Source: UBA11986 sp963734955 (GTDB lineage Bacteria > Bacteroidota > Ignavibacteria > UBA10030 > UBA6906). Taken from it: a stretch of 64,000 nucleotides of DNA. Where the stretch lies: contig CAVTJO010000006.1 in assembly GCA_963734955.1 (NCBI GenBank), forward strand, positions 372,001 to 436,000, read 5' to 3'. A program made the translations under genes and the position numbers. This document shows, piece after piece, positions 9,138 through 18,542 of this stretch (its first letter is position 1; each line of letters starts with the position of its first letter). A model generated the notes under the pieces. It was given only the letters and a program-made list of their open reading frames with translations, searched no databases and was not told the origin of the DNA.

Positions 9138-9758
9138 ATGTCCCGACCGCGTACAACGGCAACCAGACTGAAACCACCGCTCAGACTAGGGATGTGGAGC
9201 CTGATCGTGGTCGCGCTTCTCTTATTGAATTGTGACGAGTCACTCCCTCCCCGGGATGATCCACAGAACTTTCTTGCGGCGCGTATTTCCACTTCGGGCG
9301 GTCCCGTAACCATATACGTTCCTGACGTCATTTACGGTGGAACCATACGGATTGAATTGACGAATCTTCTTGATGAAGTCCTCGAGGCGGATTTTTCCGT
9401 GTGGGTTACGGTTCAAATGTGGCCGAAGGGTTTCCCCGACCAAATTGTGACGATTGTCGCTGGCCCCGCAGATCTTCAAACCCCCTGGATTATTCACGGT
9501 GGACTCTTGACCCTGACCCCGGATAGCCCGGCCGTGTTTCTCAAGCAATGGTCCCAGAGGGCTGATGATGGGACACCCATGTGGGCCTTCGGGGGCCTGA
9601 CTCGACAATACACTGCAAACCACACCCCGTATTGTGCGTCGGATCCCATTCACGTTGTCGCACGGGCATCCGTGAAACTCTTCAAGCATGTTGCACCGGT
9701 AGACACTCCAGAGACTGAGCTGGTATTTATCTATCATGTTTTTGGCATTGAATGCTGA
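9138..9758 (+). CDS. Hypothetical lipoprotein next to a TonB-dependent receptor
   Basis: A 206-residue protein with an N-terminal positive stretch, a hydrophobic segment and the lipobox LLLNC at about residue 32. It should therefore be exported, lipidated and anchored, probably in the outer membrane. The remainder is predicted beta-rich and has no motif I recognise. Its position 7 bases after a TonB-dependent receptor suggests it is a surface or periplasmic accessory of that receptor. It is not a SusD homologue by length (SusD is about 500 residues) or composition. Confidence 0.7.
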   Translation: MSRPRTTATRLKPPLRLGMWSLIVVALLLLNCDESLPPRDDPQNFLAARISTSGGPVTIYVPDVIYGGTIRIELTNLLDEVLEADFSVWVTVQMWPKGFPDQIVTIVAGPADLQTPWIIHGGLLTLTPDSPAVFLKQWSQRADDGTPMWAFGGLTRQYTANHTPYCASDPIHVVARASVKLFKHVAPVDTPETELVFIYHVFGIEC

Positions 9759-9831
9759 CGAGTGAGACGCCGCCCCCTCCATCCCATTTGATCGATTGCG
9801 ATGGTAGACAACATCACCATGAACGTGACCG

Positions 9832-10554
9832 ATGATTAGCATCATCATTCCGACTCTCAATGAAGAGAAGCTTCTCCCCCGGATGCTGCAGCAATTCACT
9901 CCCGGGCTTGTTGAAGAATACGGCCTTGAGCTGGTCGTAAGTGATGGGGGGAGCAGTGATCACACCATCGCGGTTGCGAAACAGTACGCGCACACGGTGG
10001 TTGAGAACACAGACGATGTCAAACAGACGATTTCGTTGGGGAGAAATATCGGTGCACAGCATGCCCGGGGCGACATCTTCGTGTTTTTCAATGCCGACAC
10101 TCTCATCAAGGACACAGACATGTTCTTCCGGCGGCTTCTTCAGGAGATTAACGGAGACCATGTCGTTGCCATAACGGGCAGCGTTGAAGTGTATCCGGAA
10201 GAGAGGCGCACTGCGGACAGACTGTATCACGGCTTCTATAACTGGCTCTTCCATATGATGAACCAGGTAGGCATGGGCATGGGACGAGGTGAATGCCATA
10301 TCATGAAACGGGATATCTTCGAGAAGATTGGCGGTTATGCATCGGACATTGCCGCAGGAGAGGATTATGATCTCTTCAGGCGTTTGGATAAACTCGGACA
10401 CATCAAATTCTTGAAAGACGTAGTTGTCTATGAGTCTCCCCGTCGATATCGCAAGTATGGCTACGCCTACGTCACCGCGTCATGGTTCATGAACTTCCTC
10501 GCAGTATTCTTCTTTCATCGGTCCATTTTGAGTGAGTGGAAGCCGGTGAGGTGA
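9832..10554 (+). CDS. Family 2 glycosyltransferase
   Basis: A 240-residue GT-A fold glycosyltransferase. It starts SIIIPTLNEE and has the nucleotide-sugar site VSDGGSSDHT, a metal-binding motif FFNADT (Asn-Ala-Asp in place of the more usual Asp-x-Asp), and the acceptor-side AAGEDYDLFRRL. A hydrophobic segment near residues 215-232 (ASWFMNFLAVFFF) may attach it to the membrane. Family members transfer sugars to lipids or polysaccharides; the donor and acceptor cannot be read from sequence. It is the last gene before the ctp promoter and sits in no glycan cluster. Confidence 0.8.
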   Translation: MISIIIPTLNEEKLLPRMLQQFTPGLVEEYGLELVVSDGGSSDHTIAVAKQYAHTVVENTDDVKQTISLGRNIGAQHARGDIFVFFNADTLIKDTDMFFRRLLQEINGDHVVAITGSVEVYPEERRTADRLYHGFYNWLFHMMNQVGMGMGRGECHIMKRDIFEKIGGYASDIAAGEDYDLFRRLDKLGHIKFLKDVVVYESPRRYRKYGYAYVTASWFMNFLAVFFFHRSILSEWKPVR

Positions 10555-10607
10555 ATTTACCTGGCATCGCGACCGTTGTGCATGTCAAGTGCGGTCTGAG
10601 GGGTTGT

Positions 10608-10636
10608 TTGACTTTCAGTCCGTTTTTGGATATACT
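10608..10636 (+). promoter_or_regulatory. Sigma-70-type promoter of the S41 protease operon
   Basis: TTGACT at 10608-10613, a 17-base spacer, TATACT at 10631-10636. Transcription would begin near 10643, leaving a short leader before the AAGGAG (10673-10678) and ATG 10684. One of the best matches to the sigma-70 consensus in the window. Confidence 0.8.
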
Positions 10637-10683
10637 CGATTTGAAACACTATGGTACAGAAACCTACAACTGAAGGAGTTGCG

Positions 10684-12300
10684 ATGAGGAAGCGGTTTTC
10701 GCTGTCGGCCGTTGTCATGCTGGTCGCCCTCGGCCTCTTTGCGGGGGCAATGTTGAACAACGTCATTTCGGGCGACAATATCTATGAACAGATCAACAAG
10801 TTCAAAGATGTCCTGAGCTACACGGAGAAGAATTACGTTGAGGATGTCGATACACAAAAGCTCACGGAAGCTGCAGTCAACGGAATGCTCGGCCAGCTCG
10901 ACCCTCACTCCGTGTATATTCCTGCGTCCCAGTTGCAGAAGGTGAACGAAGAATTTCAGGGGAGTTTTGAGGGAGTTGGCATTGAATACCAGGTGTTGAA
11001 TGATACGCTGCTTGTTGTCACTCCCATCGTAGGCGGCCCGAGCGAAGCCCTGGGCATCCAGGCAGGTGACAAGATTGTGAAGATCAATGACACAAGCTGT
11101 GTAGGGATCACGCAGAACGGCGTACAGACGAAACTTCGCGGGCAAAAAGGAACGAGAGTCAAGGTCTCGATTGTCCGGGCGGGCATCAAGGAACTGCTGG
11201 ATTTTGACATCGTAAGAGACAAGATTCCGCTCTATACTGTCGACTCCTGGTTCACGGTGGACGACAAAACAGGGTACATCAATGTGACCAGGTTTGCTGC
11301 AACGACTCACGATGAATTTGTGTCGGCAGTGAGCAAAATGAAAAGTGAAGGAATGAAACGCCTTATTCTTGACCTCCGCGGCAATCCCGGCGGCTACCTC
11401 GAACAGGCGTTCAAGATGACGGATGAGCTCATGCCAAGAGGGAAGAAGATCGTCTATACAAAGGGTCGGCGCCCAGAGTTCGATGAAGAGTATGTTTCAT
11501 CCGGCAACGGGAAATTCGAGGATGTGTCCCTGATTGTTCTTGTCAACAACGGTTCTGCATCGGCAAGCGAGATCGTCTCGGGTGCAGTGCAGGATTGGGA
11601 TAGGGGGTTGATCGTGGGAGAGACCACATTCGGCAAGGGACTGGTGCAGCGACAGTACGATCTGAAGGACGGCTCGGCCCTCCGGCTCACCATCGCGCGG
11701 TATTATACTCCGAGCGGACGCATCATCCAGCGGCCCTACGGCGACGACAAGATGAAGTACCAGCAGGAGGCGTTTGATCGCCACGAGAGCGAGGGCGAGA
11801 ACCTGATGCACACGGAGGAGAAAGACTCCACACGCCCTGTTTTCAAAACCGCTGGCGGACGAAAGGTGTATGGTGGAGGTGGAATCACTCCGGACTATAT
11901 CGTGAAGGCCGACAGGCTGGGAGAGTATTGTGTCCAATTGAGAAGCAAGAATATCTTTCTGCAATATGCCGACAAGTATCTTGACCGGAACAGAAAGGAA
12001 CTCGCGTCAACGTACGGGAAGGATGCAGCGAAGTTTGCAGGAGAGTTCGATGTAACGCAGTCCATGCTCGACGGGTTGCTTGCCATGGCCAAGTCGAAGG
12101 ACATCGAGTTCAAACAGGATCTCTACGAGAAGGATCTCAAGTACATCAAGGCATTTACCAAGGCGTACATCGGGCGAAGCCTGTTTGGGAACGAAGGCTC
12201 CGCGCGGGTTATGCTGGCAGTGGATGAACAGTTTCAGAAAGCATTGACTCTGTTCCCTGAGGCCGAGGAAATTTCGAGGAATCTTTCCAGCCTGAAGTAG
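10684..12300 (+). CDS. ctpA: S41 carboxyl-terminal processing protease
   Basis: A 538-residue periplasmic serine protease of the CtpA/Prc family, which trims or degrades proteins from their C termini. An N-terminal signal anchor (LSAVVMLVALGLFAG) is followed by an S41 N-terminal helix region (LGQLDPHSVYI), then a PDZ domain at about residues 80-170 (PSEALGIQAGDKIVKI). The catalytic domain has the Ser-Lys dyad in NNGSASASEIVSG and TTFGKGLVQ. A C-terminal helical extension of about 150 residues follows. ATG 10684 is preferred over ATG 10651 because AAGGAG lies 5 bases upstream and the signal anchor then starts with MRKR. The promoter at 10608 precedes it directly. Confidence 0.9.
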   Translation: MRKRFSLSAVVMLVALGLFAGAMLNNVISGDNIYEQINKFKDVLSYTEKNYVEDVDTQKLTEAAVNGMLGQLDPHSVYIPASQLQKVNEEFQGSFEGVGIEYQVLNDTLLVVTPIVGGPSEALGIQAGDKIVKINDTSCVGITQNGVQTKLRGQKGTRVKVSIVRAGIKELLDFDIVRDKIPLYTVDSWFTVDDKTGYINVTRFAATTHDEFVSAVSKMKSEGMKRLILDLRGNPGGYLEQAFKMTDELMPRGKKIVYTKGRRPEFDEEYVSSGNGKFEDVSLIVLVNNGSASASEIVSGAVQDWDRGLIVGETTFGKGLVQRQYDLKDGSALRLTIARYYTPSGRIIQRPYGDDKMKYQQEAFDRHESEGENLMHTEEKDSTRPVFKTAGGRKVYGGGGITPDYIVKADRLGEYCVQLRSKNIFLQYADKYLDRNRKELASTYGKDAAKFAGEFDVTQSMLDGLLAMAKSKDIEFKQDLYEKDLKYIKAFTKAYIGRSLFGNEGSARVMLAVDEQFQKALTLFPEAEEISRNLSSLK

Positions 12301-12342
12301 CGCAACGTATTGAACGTCACAGACAGGTGTAGCGCTCACGAG

Positions 12343-13176
12343 ATGACCAACTCTCTGCGGGCCTGCCGCGCCGGCATCAGGCGGCGGTGGGTGGCGGTTC
12401 TCTTCTTCATTATTGTCTCCAGCCCGTTTGCTTCATCCCAGTCCAACTCCTTTCCGCCTTCGCACGTACTGGTTGAAGAAGAGGAATTGGTGTATAACGT
12501 GCGGTACACCTTTATCGATCTCGGTCAGGTAAAGATCCGCGTCCTGCACAAGGTTCGGACTCCCGAGCACGTTGCCTATCATGCCATTGCGAACATCAAT
12601 TCGTACAAGGGGGTGCCATTCGTTGACCTTGCTGCGATCTACGAGAGCGACATCGATTCGTCGGTGTATTCTCACGCGTTTGTCGGGAAAAGCAAGGAAG
12701 GAAAGGTGTGGGACTTTGCACGGTACAAATTTGAATACGACAGGAATAGAGTGCTGATCGACAAGGGGCGAAGAGATACAATCATCGAGCATCGTGACAC
12801 GACGGAGATTGATCGCCACATGCAGGATGGCCTCTCGCTCTTCTTCTACGCACGCGATCAATTGTTCTCTGGAAAAAGGATGAACATCCCGTGCTTTGTC
12901 GCGGAGAAAAGAGTCAACACCTACATTGATTTCTCGCAGCATGAGCGAAAAAGTGTCGATCTCGATGCCGTCGATTATCCTGTTGACGTCATCGGTTTTG
13001 AAGGAACAGCCGAGTTTGTCGGGATCTATGGATTAACGGGTGATTTCGAAGGGTGGTTCAGCAACGATGAAGCTCGCATCCCGATTGTCGCCAAGATGAA
13101 GGTGATCATCGGGAGTGTGACCCTGGAGCTTGTGTCGTGGAAAAGGCCCGGCTGGAATCCGCCCCGGGGAAATTAG
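12343..13176 (+). CDS. DUF3108 domain exported protein
   Basis: A 277-residue protein with a signal peptide (RRRWVAVLFFIIVSSPFASS) and a DUF3108-type body that begins with EELVYNVRYTFIDLGQVKIRV. The family has no assigned reaction; members are periplasmic or outer-membrane-associated and beta-rich. ATG 12343 is chosen because the signal peptide begins there; a TTG at 12310 is possible but adds nothing recognisable. It lies between the S41 protease (43 bases upstream) and a gamma-carbonic anhydrase-like gene (3 bases downstream), so the three are probably one transcript. Confidence 0.75.
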   Translation: MTNSLRACRAGIRRRWVAVLFFIIVSSPFASSQSNSFPPSHVLVEEEELVYNVRYTFIDLGQVKIRVLHKVRTPEHVAYHAIANINSYKGVPFVDLAAIYESDIDSSVYSHAFVGKSKEGKVWDFARYKFEYDRNRVLIDKGRRDTIIEHRDTTEIDRHMQDGLSLFFYARDQLFSGKRMNIPCFVAEKRVNTYIDFSQHERKSVDLDAVDYPVDVIGFEGTAEFVGIYGLTGDFEGWFSNDEARIPIVAKMKVIIGSVTLELVSWKRPGWNPPRGN

Positions 13177-13179
13177 GAT

Positions 13180-13701
13180 ATGAGTGTCTCGGCACATCAC
13201 GGTGTGTTGCCACGAATTCATCCGTCGGCGTTTGTGGCTGAGGGAGTTCAGATTGTGGGGGATGTGGAGATCGGCGTCGATGTGAGCATCTGGTTCAACT
13301 CCGTTCTGAGAGGCGATATCAACTTGATCCGGATTGGTGACCGGACCAATGTGCAGGACGGTTCCATTTTTCACGTTACGAACGAACTACCGGTCAGAGT
13401 CGGCACCGATGTTACAGTGGGTCATCAAGCGATTGTGCACGGGTGCAGGGTTGGCGATGGCAGTCTGATTGGGATGGGCGCAATTATCCTCGACCGGGCA
13501 CGGATAGGCAGGCAGGCAATGGTGGCTGCCGGTGCCGTCGTTCTTGAAGGATTCGAGGTGCCGGATGGCATGCTTGCAGCAGGGGTTCCGGCAAGAATTC
13601 TCCGCCCTCTCACCGGTGTGGAGAAGGATGCATTGCTTGAATCTGCCCGTCATTATGTGGAGTACGCGCGGAGCTTTCGCAGTTCATCGACTCCGGAGTG
13701 A
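13180..13701 (+). CDS. Gamma-carbonic anhydrase family protein (YrdA/PaaY-like)
   Basis: A 173-residue left-handed parallel beta-helix protein built of hexapeptide repeats. The metal-binding histidines of the family are present: one in SIFHV and two in VGHQAIVHGC. Members bind zinc or iron; some are carbonic anhydrases and others have different or unknown activity, so the exact reaction is open. The family usually forms trimers with the metal at subunit interfaces. It is tightly packed between the DUF3108 gene and the metallo-hydrolase gene, whose ribosome-binding site lies inside this gene's last codons. Confidence 0.85.
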   Translation: MSVSAHHGVLPRIHPSAFVAEGVQIVGDVEIGVDVSIWFNSVLRGDINLIRIGDRTNVQDGSIFHVTNELPVRVGTDVTVGHQAIVHGCRVGDGSLIGMGAIILDRARIGRQAMVAAGAVVLEGFEVPDGMLAAGVPARILRPLTGVEKDALLESARHYVEYARSFRSSSTPE

Positions 13702-13706
13702 TTCGC

Positions 13707-14603
13707 ATGAAACTCAAATTCTGGGGCACGCGAGGATCGATCCCCACTCCTGGCAAGGAAACAGTACGCTACGGCGGCAATACCCCTTGCATGGAAGTCC
13801 GCCTGAACAGGGACGACCTGATCATCTTTGATGCCGGTTCGGGTATTCGCAGCCTCGGTGATCAATTGATGGCAACGGGGGAGTCCATCAGGGCATTCAT
13901 CGTTATCAGCCATCCGCATTGGGATCATATTCAGGGTTTCCCTTTCTTCAAGCCAGCCTTCATATCCGGGAACGAGTTTACAATTGTTGGACCTCACTCA
14001 CGGCATGTGACCCTTCGACAAATGATGGCGCATTTGATGGACAAGGCATACTTCCCCATTCAACTGCACGAGCTGAAGGCGAACATCAAATTCCTCATGA
14101 TGAAAGAAGAGTCGACGAAGGTGTTCGACGCTGTCCTGAGCAGTCTGTACGTCAACCATCCGTCATTCGCTCTGGGATACCGACTCGACATGGCCGGTCA
14201 TTCACTGGTCTACGTCAGTGACAATGAGCCGTTCGACCGCGAGGTCGCGATATCTGTAAAGAATGTTGACTCCGTGATTGTGCGGAAGTACTCTGAAAGC
14301 AAGGCTGACCCCAACCAGAGACTCATCGATTTTGCGAAGGGCGCCGACGTTCTGATTCATGACGCCACCTACACTCCCGAAGAATATGTGAATCATGTTG
14401 GCTGGGGACATTCGCACTATCTCTTTTGTTTGAAGGTTGCACATGAGGCGGGTGTGAAGAAATTGATTCTCTTCCATCACGATCAAACGCACGATGATGC
14501 AACAGTAGACGATATCGTCGGCAAGTGCAGGCGTGAGATCAAAACACGGAACTACAGGTTTGAGTGCTTCGCGGCTGCGGAGGGCATGGAGATGGAGTGG
14601 TGA
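13707..14603 (+). CDS. Metallo-beta-lactamase-fold hydrolase (cyclic-nucleotide phosphodiesterase-like)
   Basis: A 298-residue MBL-fold enzyme. The metal motif HPHWDH is present, with further ligands in YVSDNEP and the C-terminal LFHHDQTHDD. The N terminus KFWGTRGSIPTPG and the pattern YRLDMAGHSLVYVSDNEP are typical of a subfamily annotated as cAMP phosphodiesterase/RNase Z-like; the substrate is not known. ATG 13707 is preferred to GTG 13698 because CCGGAG (13693-13698) lies eight bases upstream and the family starts with MK-FWG. It is the last gene of the run that begins with the S41 protease; a promoter for the next unit follows 28 bases after its stop. Confidence 0.85.
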   Translation: MKLKFWGTRGSIPTPGKETVRYGGNTPCMEVRLNRDDLIIFDAGSGIRSLGDQLMATGESIRAFIVISHPHWDHIQGFPFFKPAFISGNEFTIVGPHSRHVTLRQMMAHLMDKAYFPIQLHELKANIKFLMMKEESTKVFDAVLSSLYVNHPSFALGYRLDMAGHSLVYVSDNEPFDREVAISVKNVDSVIVRKYSESKADPNQRLIDFAKGADVLIHDATYTPEEYVNHVGWGHSHYLFCLKVAHEAGVKKLILFHHDQTHDDATVDDIVGKCRREIKTRNYRFECFAAAEGMEMEW

Positions 14604-14630
14604 GATTGTCCGACGGGAATTATTCGGTGC

Positions 14631-14659
14631 TTGACAATCATAGGCAGGGTGCCTATATT
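14631..14659 (+). promoter_or_regulatory. Consensus-like sigma-70 promoter
   Basis: TTGACA at 14631-14636, 17 bases, TATATT at 14654-14659; a perfect -35 box. Transcription would start near 14666, about 138 bases before the next coding start at 14804. The leader contains a hairpin followed by T-rich sequence (14713-14764). Confidence 0.8.
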
Positions 14660-14712
14660 CACGCCAGTGTATTGCATGAAGCTCTCCAGGCTCAGAAACG
14701 GTTCGCACGCAT

Positions 14713-14764
14713 AACCCCGGGTCAAGTTGCTTCGCGCTTTCTGCGACAGGCCGGGGTTTTGCTG
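14713..14764 (+). terminator. Terminator-like hairpin in the leader after the 14631 promoter
   Basis: AACCCCGG (14713-14720) pairs with CCGGGGTT (14751-14758) to give an eight-base-pair stem. The 30-base loop can itself fold weakly (TCGC with GCGA). The 3' arm runs into TTTTGCTGTTTT. It could be an intrinsic terminator for a roughly 100-nucleotide RNA starting at the 14631 promoter, or an attenuator of the downstream operon. The long loop makes this less certain than the other terminators in the window. Confidence 0.4.
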
Positions 14765-14803
14765 TTTTCATCGTACTCACATGATTCGTCGGCGTGAAGG
14801 TCA

Positions 14804-15295
14804 ATGGCGTACGTCTTCAAGATTGCTGACATAAGGAAAATCGGAAAGCTCCTTGGCGTGACACCCAGGGACAGCGGCTCGATGCACCGTTTTGAGATCG
14901 GCGGGAAGGATGGGAGGAACCGGCTGGCGCTCGAATTGTATCCGGACATCCCGATCGGCGACAAGCGTGGGAGCCTGATCTCGGTGTATACCGAGACCGC
15001 TCATCTCCAGCTCCATTTCTGTTCAGGATATGTTATCAGCGAGATGTTGGGAGAAGTGACATTTATCGGTGAGCAGGCCGGAAGGCTTTCGGGTCTCATC
15101 ATCGAAAAACAAGGCGGGTGTTCGCTCTACGCAAACGTTGACCGGCGACTGCTCTCCGGGGATTTCACGCAGCTCGGACCCGAGGTGATGCTCTCCGGAA
15201 TTGCCCTTTCGCTCACTGATGGAATTCTTGAAAAGCCCGCTGTGACCGCGAAAAACAAGGTCCGGGCCGGGAAGAAGGCAAGTCTTCGCCGATGA
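14804..15295 (+). CDS. Conserved-looking protein of unknown function upstream of ybeY
   Basis: A 163-residue soluble protein with no signal peptide or membrane segment, and no family I recognise. The N terminus resembles a small alpha/beta unit (YVFKIADIRKIGKLLGV), the middle is beta-rich, and the C terminus is basic (KNKVRAGKKASLRR). Its stop overlaps the ybeY start (ATGA at 15292-15295), so the two are translationally coupled and it belongs to the ybeY-smg-topA-xerC run. Overlap with a ribosome-maturation gene could mean an RNA-related role, but that is only context. No similarity-based call is made. Confidence 0.7.
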   Translation: MAYVFKIADIRKIGKLLGVTPRDSGSMHRFEIGGKDGRNRLALELYPDIPIGDKRGSLISVYTETAHLQLHFCSGYVISEMLGEVTFIGEQAGRLSGLIIEKQGGCSLYANVDRRLLSGDFTQLGPEVMLSGIALSLTDGILEKPAVTAKNKVRAGKKASLRR

Positions 15296-15711
15296 TGCGG
15301 GTTGAAGTGTTCAACGCGCATCGCAAGCGAAGAATGAGGGTCGGTCTGGTAACACGCTATGTAAAACGGGTGCTTCGGTGTGCGGGGGTCACAATCGCAA
15401 ACGTCTCGGTTGTGTTTGTGGATTCAAGGTACTGTCGACGGATGAACAGGTTGTACTTGAAGCACGATTTTGTTACAGATGTAATCAGTTTCCCGCTGGA
15501 GAATGGCCGCGTGCTTGAAGGAGAGATCTATGTGAATCTTGATCGGGCACGATCACAGGCAAAAGAATTCGGCGTCAATGTCGCCAACGAGGTTGCGCGG
15601 CTTGTGATTCATGGGACGCTCCATCTTGTGGGGTATGACGATACCGGGGGACGGAAAGCGAAACTGATGAAGACTGAAGAAGAGCGCCAGATGCGGTTTT
15701 GGTTCAACTGA
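15292..15711 (+). CDS. ybeY: Endoribonuclease YbeY (16S rRNA maturation)
   Basis: A 139-residue single-strand-specific metallo-endoribonuclease involved in 16S rRNA 3'-end maturation and ribosome quality control. The conserved segment DVISFPLENGRVLEGEIYVNL and the metal motif HGTLHLVGYDDTG are clear. The usual zinc motif has three His (HGxLHLxGYDH); here the third position is Asp. I recall similar replacements in Bacteroidota relatives, so this may be a lineage variant rather than loss of function. It starts within the stop of the preceding gene and is followed 8 bases later by smg. Confidence 0.85.
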   Translation: MMRVEVFNAHRKRRMRVGLVTRYVKRVLRCAGVTIANVSVVFVDSRYCRRMNRLYLKHDFVTDVISFPLENGRVLEGEIYVNLDRARSQAKEFGVNVANEVARLVIHGTLHLVGYDDTGGRKAKLMKTEEERQMRFWFN

Positions 15712-15719
15712 ACAGGATT

Positions 15720-16178
15720 ATGAAAGAACGGATTGTAGAAATATTGGTGTATATCATGTCGGAGATGCAGTCCAACAAAGGCGTTACCGACATCGATGTG
15801 GGTGACCTGAGGGACCGGGGGTATACACAATCAGAGATCAGTGCCGCCTTCAGTTGGCTGTACGACAACATGAGGGTGAACGACGCGGGCATGACGCGCG
15901 AAAGTACACCGGTGGAAGGATCACGCCGTGTGCTCCACGATGTCGAGAAGCTGATGCTCTCCACCGAGGCCCAGGGGTATCTCATCCAATTGTGTGAACT
16001 CGGCTTGCTGGACGACAGGGACCTTGAGAATGTAATTGAGAAAACGACAGTGGGGGGCTTCGAGAAGTTGTCTCCGGCCGAGGTTCAGGAAGTTGTTGCC
16101 TCTGTCCTCCTGTCGAAATCCGGTAATGCTGCCGACGCAAATCGCTCGGCATTGTACAATCGTGATACGATTCATTGA
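15720..16178 (+). CDS. smg: Smg/DUF494 family protein
   Basis: A 152-residue acidic, mainly helical protein of the DUF494 family (E. coli Smg, 157 residues). It begins MKERIVEILVYIMSEMQ, and ends with the typical helical half around LCELGLLDDRDLENVIE. The molecular function is unknown; in proteobacteria smg sits beside topA-related genes, and here it directly precedes topA with overlapping stop and start (TGATG at 16176-16180). ATG 15720 is chosen because it gives the family N terminus; a longer in-frame start at 15699 lies inside ybeY. Confidence 0.8.
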   Translation: MKERIVEILVYIMSEMQSNKGVTDIDVGDLRDRGYTQSEISAAFSWLYDNMRVNDAGMTRESTPVEGSRRVLHDVEKLMLSTEAQGYLIQLCELGLLDDRDLENVIEKTTVGGFEKLSPAEVQEVVASVLLSKSGNAADANRSALYNRDTIH

Positions 16179-18542
16179 TGGCAAAAAGACGCGCGACAAT
16201 CCCGGAGAATGGTTCTTCCACCGCAGAAGAAGTTCAGCAACCAAAGGCCCGTAAGAAGAGAATCCCACCGGCCGTCAACGTAAACGGAAAGGCCCTTATC
16301 ATCGTTGAATCGCCTGCGAAGGCAAAGACGATCAACAAGTATCTTGGGCACGACTACGTGGTGGAGGCATCTGTCGGGCACATCAAGAACCTCCCGAAGA
16401 GCAAGATCGGCATCGATGTGGAGAATGGCTTTACCCCCGAATACGAAACGATCAAGGGAAAGGACGAGGTCATCGCGCGGCTTCGCGACCACGCAGCGAA
16501 AGCGCGTGCAATTTATATCGCGACAGACCCTGACCGTGAAGGCGAAGCAATCGGATGGCACATCGCCAAGGAAGTGGAGGATAAGAATCCGAACATCTAT
16601 CGCGTCCTTTTTCACGAGATCACCGAGCGTGGCATCACCGAGGCAATGCAGAAGCCCGGGAAAGTGAATGAAAACCTGGTCAATTCGCAGCAGGCCCGCC
16701 GGGCCATGGATCGGCTTGTGGGGTACAAGATCTCTCCGTTTGTGTGGAAGACAGTGTTTTACGGCCTTTCAGCCGGACGCGTCCAGTCCGTTGCTCTCCG
16801 GCTCATCTGCGAACGTGAGGAGGCAATCAACTCGTTTCTTCCCGAGGAATACTGGTCGATTGTCGGAGCATTCGAGACACGGGGGAATGACCCATTCTAC
16901 GCGAAGTTGTTCAAGGTTGCCGACGCCGATCCGGTTATCGGCGACGCAACAACCGCGGAAGGATACGTCAATGATATTCGAAAGCAGTCATTTGCGATTG
17001 CTGACGTTCAGCGGAAACCGGTCAAGCGCAATCCGGGGGCGCCGTTCATAACGAGCACGCTGCAACAGGAGGCGGCGCGACGGCTGCGGTTCCACGCCAA
17101 GCGCACCATGATGCTTGCGCAGAAACTGTACGAAGGTATCGATCTTGGCGAGGAGGGGCGGGTTGGCCTCATCACCTACATGCGAACGGACTCGACGCGT
17201 TTAAGTGATGACGCGGTCAAAGAAGTGCGCGAATACATCTATACGAACTATGGCAAGGAGTACGTTCCGCAGGAAGCGCGCCTGTTCAAAAAGGGGAAGA
17301 GTTCGCAGGATGCCCACGAAGCGATTCGCCCCACATCAACAAAGTATACTCCCCGTTTTGTCAAGAAGTATCTCGACGACGAGATGTATGAGTTGTATGA
17401 ACTGATCTGGAATCGGTTTGTTGCCTCCCAAATGAGCCCCGCTGTCTTCGAACAAATGACTGTGGATGTCGAAGGAGGGGACTATACGTTCCGCGCAACC
17501 GATTCGATTCCAAAATTCCGCGGGTTTCTGCAGGTATACGATGATATCGCCGAGGACCAGGAACAATCGTCGGACGAGGATCCGATTTCCAAATTGCCAC
17601 CCGACCTCCTGAAGGGGCAGCATGCCAGTCTGACGAACCTGATTCCAAATCAGCATTTCACCAAGCCGCCGGCGCGGTTCACCGAAAGCAGCCTTGTGAA
17701 GGAGTTGGAGACTCAAGGAATTGGTCGTCCGAGCACGTATGCGCTCATTGTTGATACCATTCAAACGAGGAAATACGTCGAACAAAGGGAGCGGCGGCTA
17801 TATCCAACCGACCTGGGGATCACCGTGAACCGGATTCTCGTTCAGAATTTTCCCCACTTGTTTGACGTCTCGTTTACAGCACGCATGGAGGAGGAACTCG
17901 ATACGATTGCTTCCGGGAAGCAGTCGTATGAACAGGTGATGGACAGATTTCTACAACCCCTTCATCAAGGACGTGGAAGGCGTTGACAAGAGAAGCTCCG
18001 CCATCAAGAAGTCGCTTCAGGAAGCGACGGATGAAGTGTGTGAGTTGTGCGGCAAACCCATGATCATCAAGTGGGGGCGCAATGGGCGATTCATGGCATG
18101 CAGCGGCTACCCAACATGCAGGAACACAAAGCCGTTGCCCGGTGAGCAGGAGCAGGCAAAACAGATGAGCGGCATGAAGTGCGAGTTGTGTGGTGGTGAC
18201 ATGATCGTGAAAGGGGGAAGGTTCGGATCGTTTCTGGGTTGCTCGAATTACCCAACATGTAAGAATACCAAACCTCTTAGCATTGGTGTTCAGTGCCCCA
18301 AGTGCAAGGACGGGTACGTGATCGAGCGGAAGACCAAGCGCAAGCGTCTCTTCTTTGGTTGCTCCCGGTATCCCGATTGCGATTTTGCGTCGTGGGATCG
18401 ACCGGTGACCCGGAAATGTGATACGTGCGGCAACGAGTATATGGTGGAAAAGCGCAGCGCAACACGCGGAGAATACCTGATGTGTCCATCGTGCAAGGCC
18501 GAGGTAATCAGGGAAGTGACAACCACCATCGCGGAAAAATGA
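16178..18542 (+). CDS. topA: DNA topoisomerase I, frame interrupted near 17948
   Basis: Relaxes negative supercoils through a transient Tyr-DNA link. The first frame (16178 to a premature stop at 17986) holds the Toprim domain (ALIIVESPAKAKTINKYLG, TDPDREGEAIGWHI), the catalytic Tyr in YMRTDSTRLS, and the gate domains. The second frame (about 17951 to 18542) holds four C-terminal zinc-ribbon units with CxxC pairs (CELCGKPM, CELCGGDM, CPKC, CDTCGNEY). Similarity passes without loss from one frame to the other: FYNPFIKDVEGVDK appears in the new frame if one T of TTT 17948-17950 is removed. A broken topA is improbable in a living cell, so sequence error or recoding is likely. It overlaps smg and xerC by a few bases. 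Confidence 0.88.

Noticed and set aside
17940..18000. Programmed +1 frameshift site in topA
   Set aside because: No slippery heptamer, stop codon or pseudoknot-like structure stands out, and the other five shifted genes share no motif with it; sequence error is the simpler reading.
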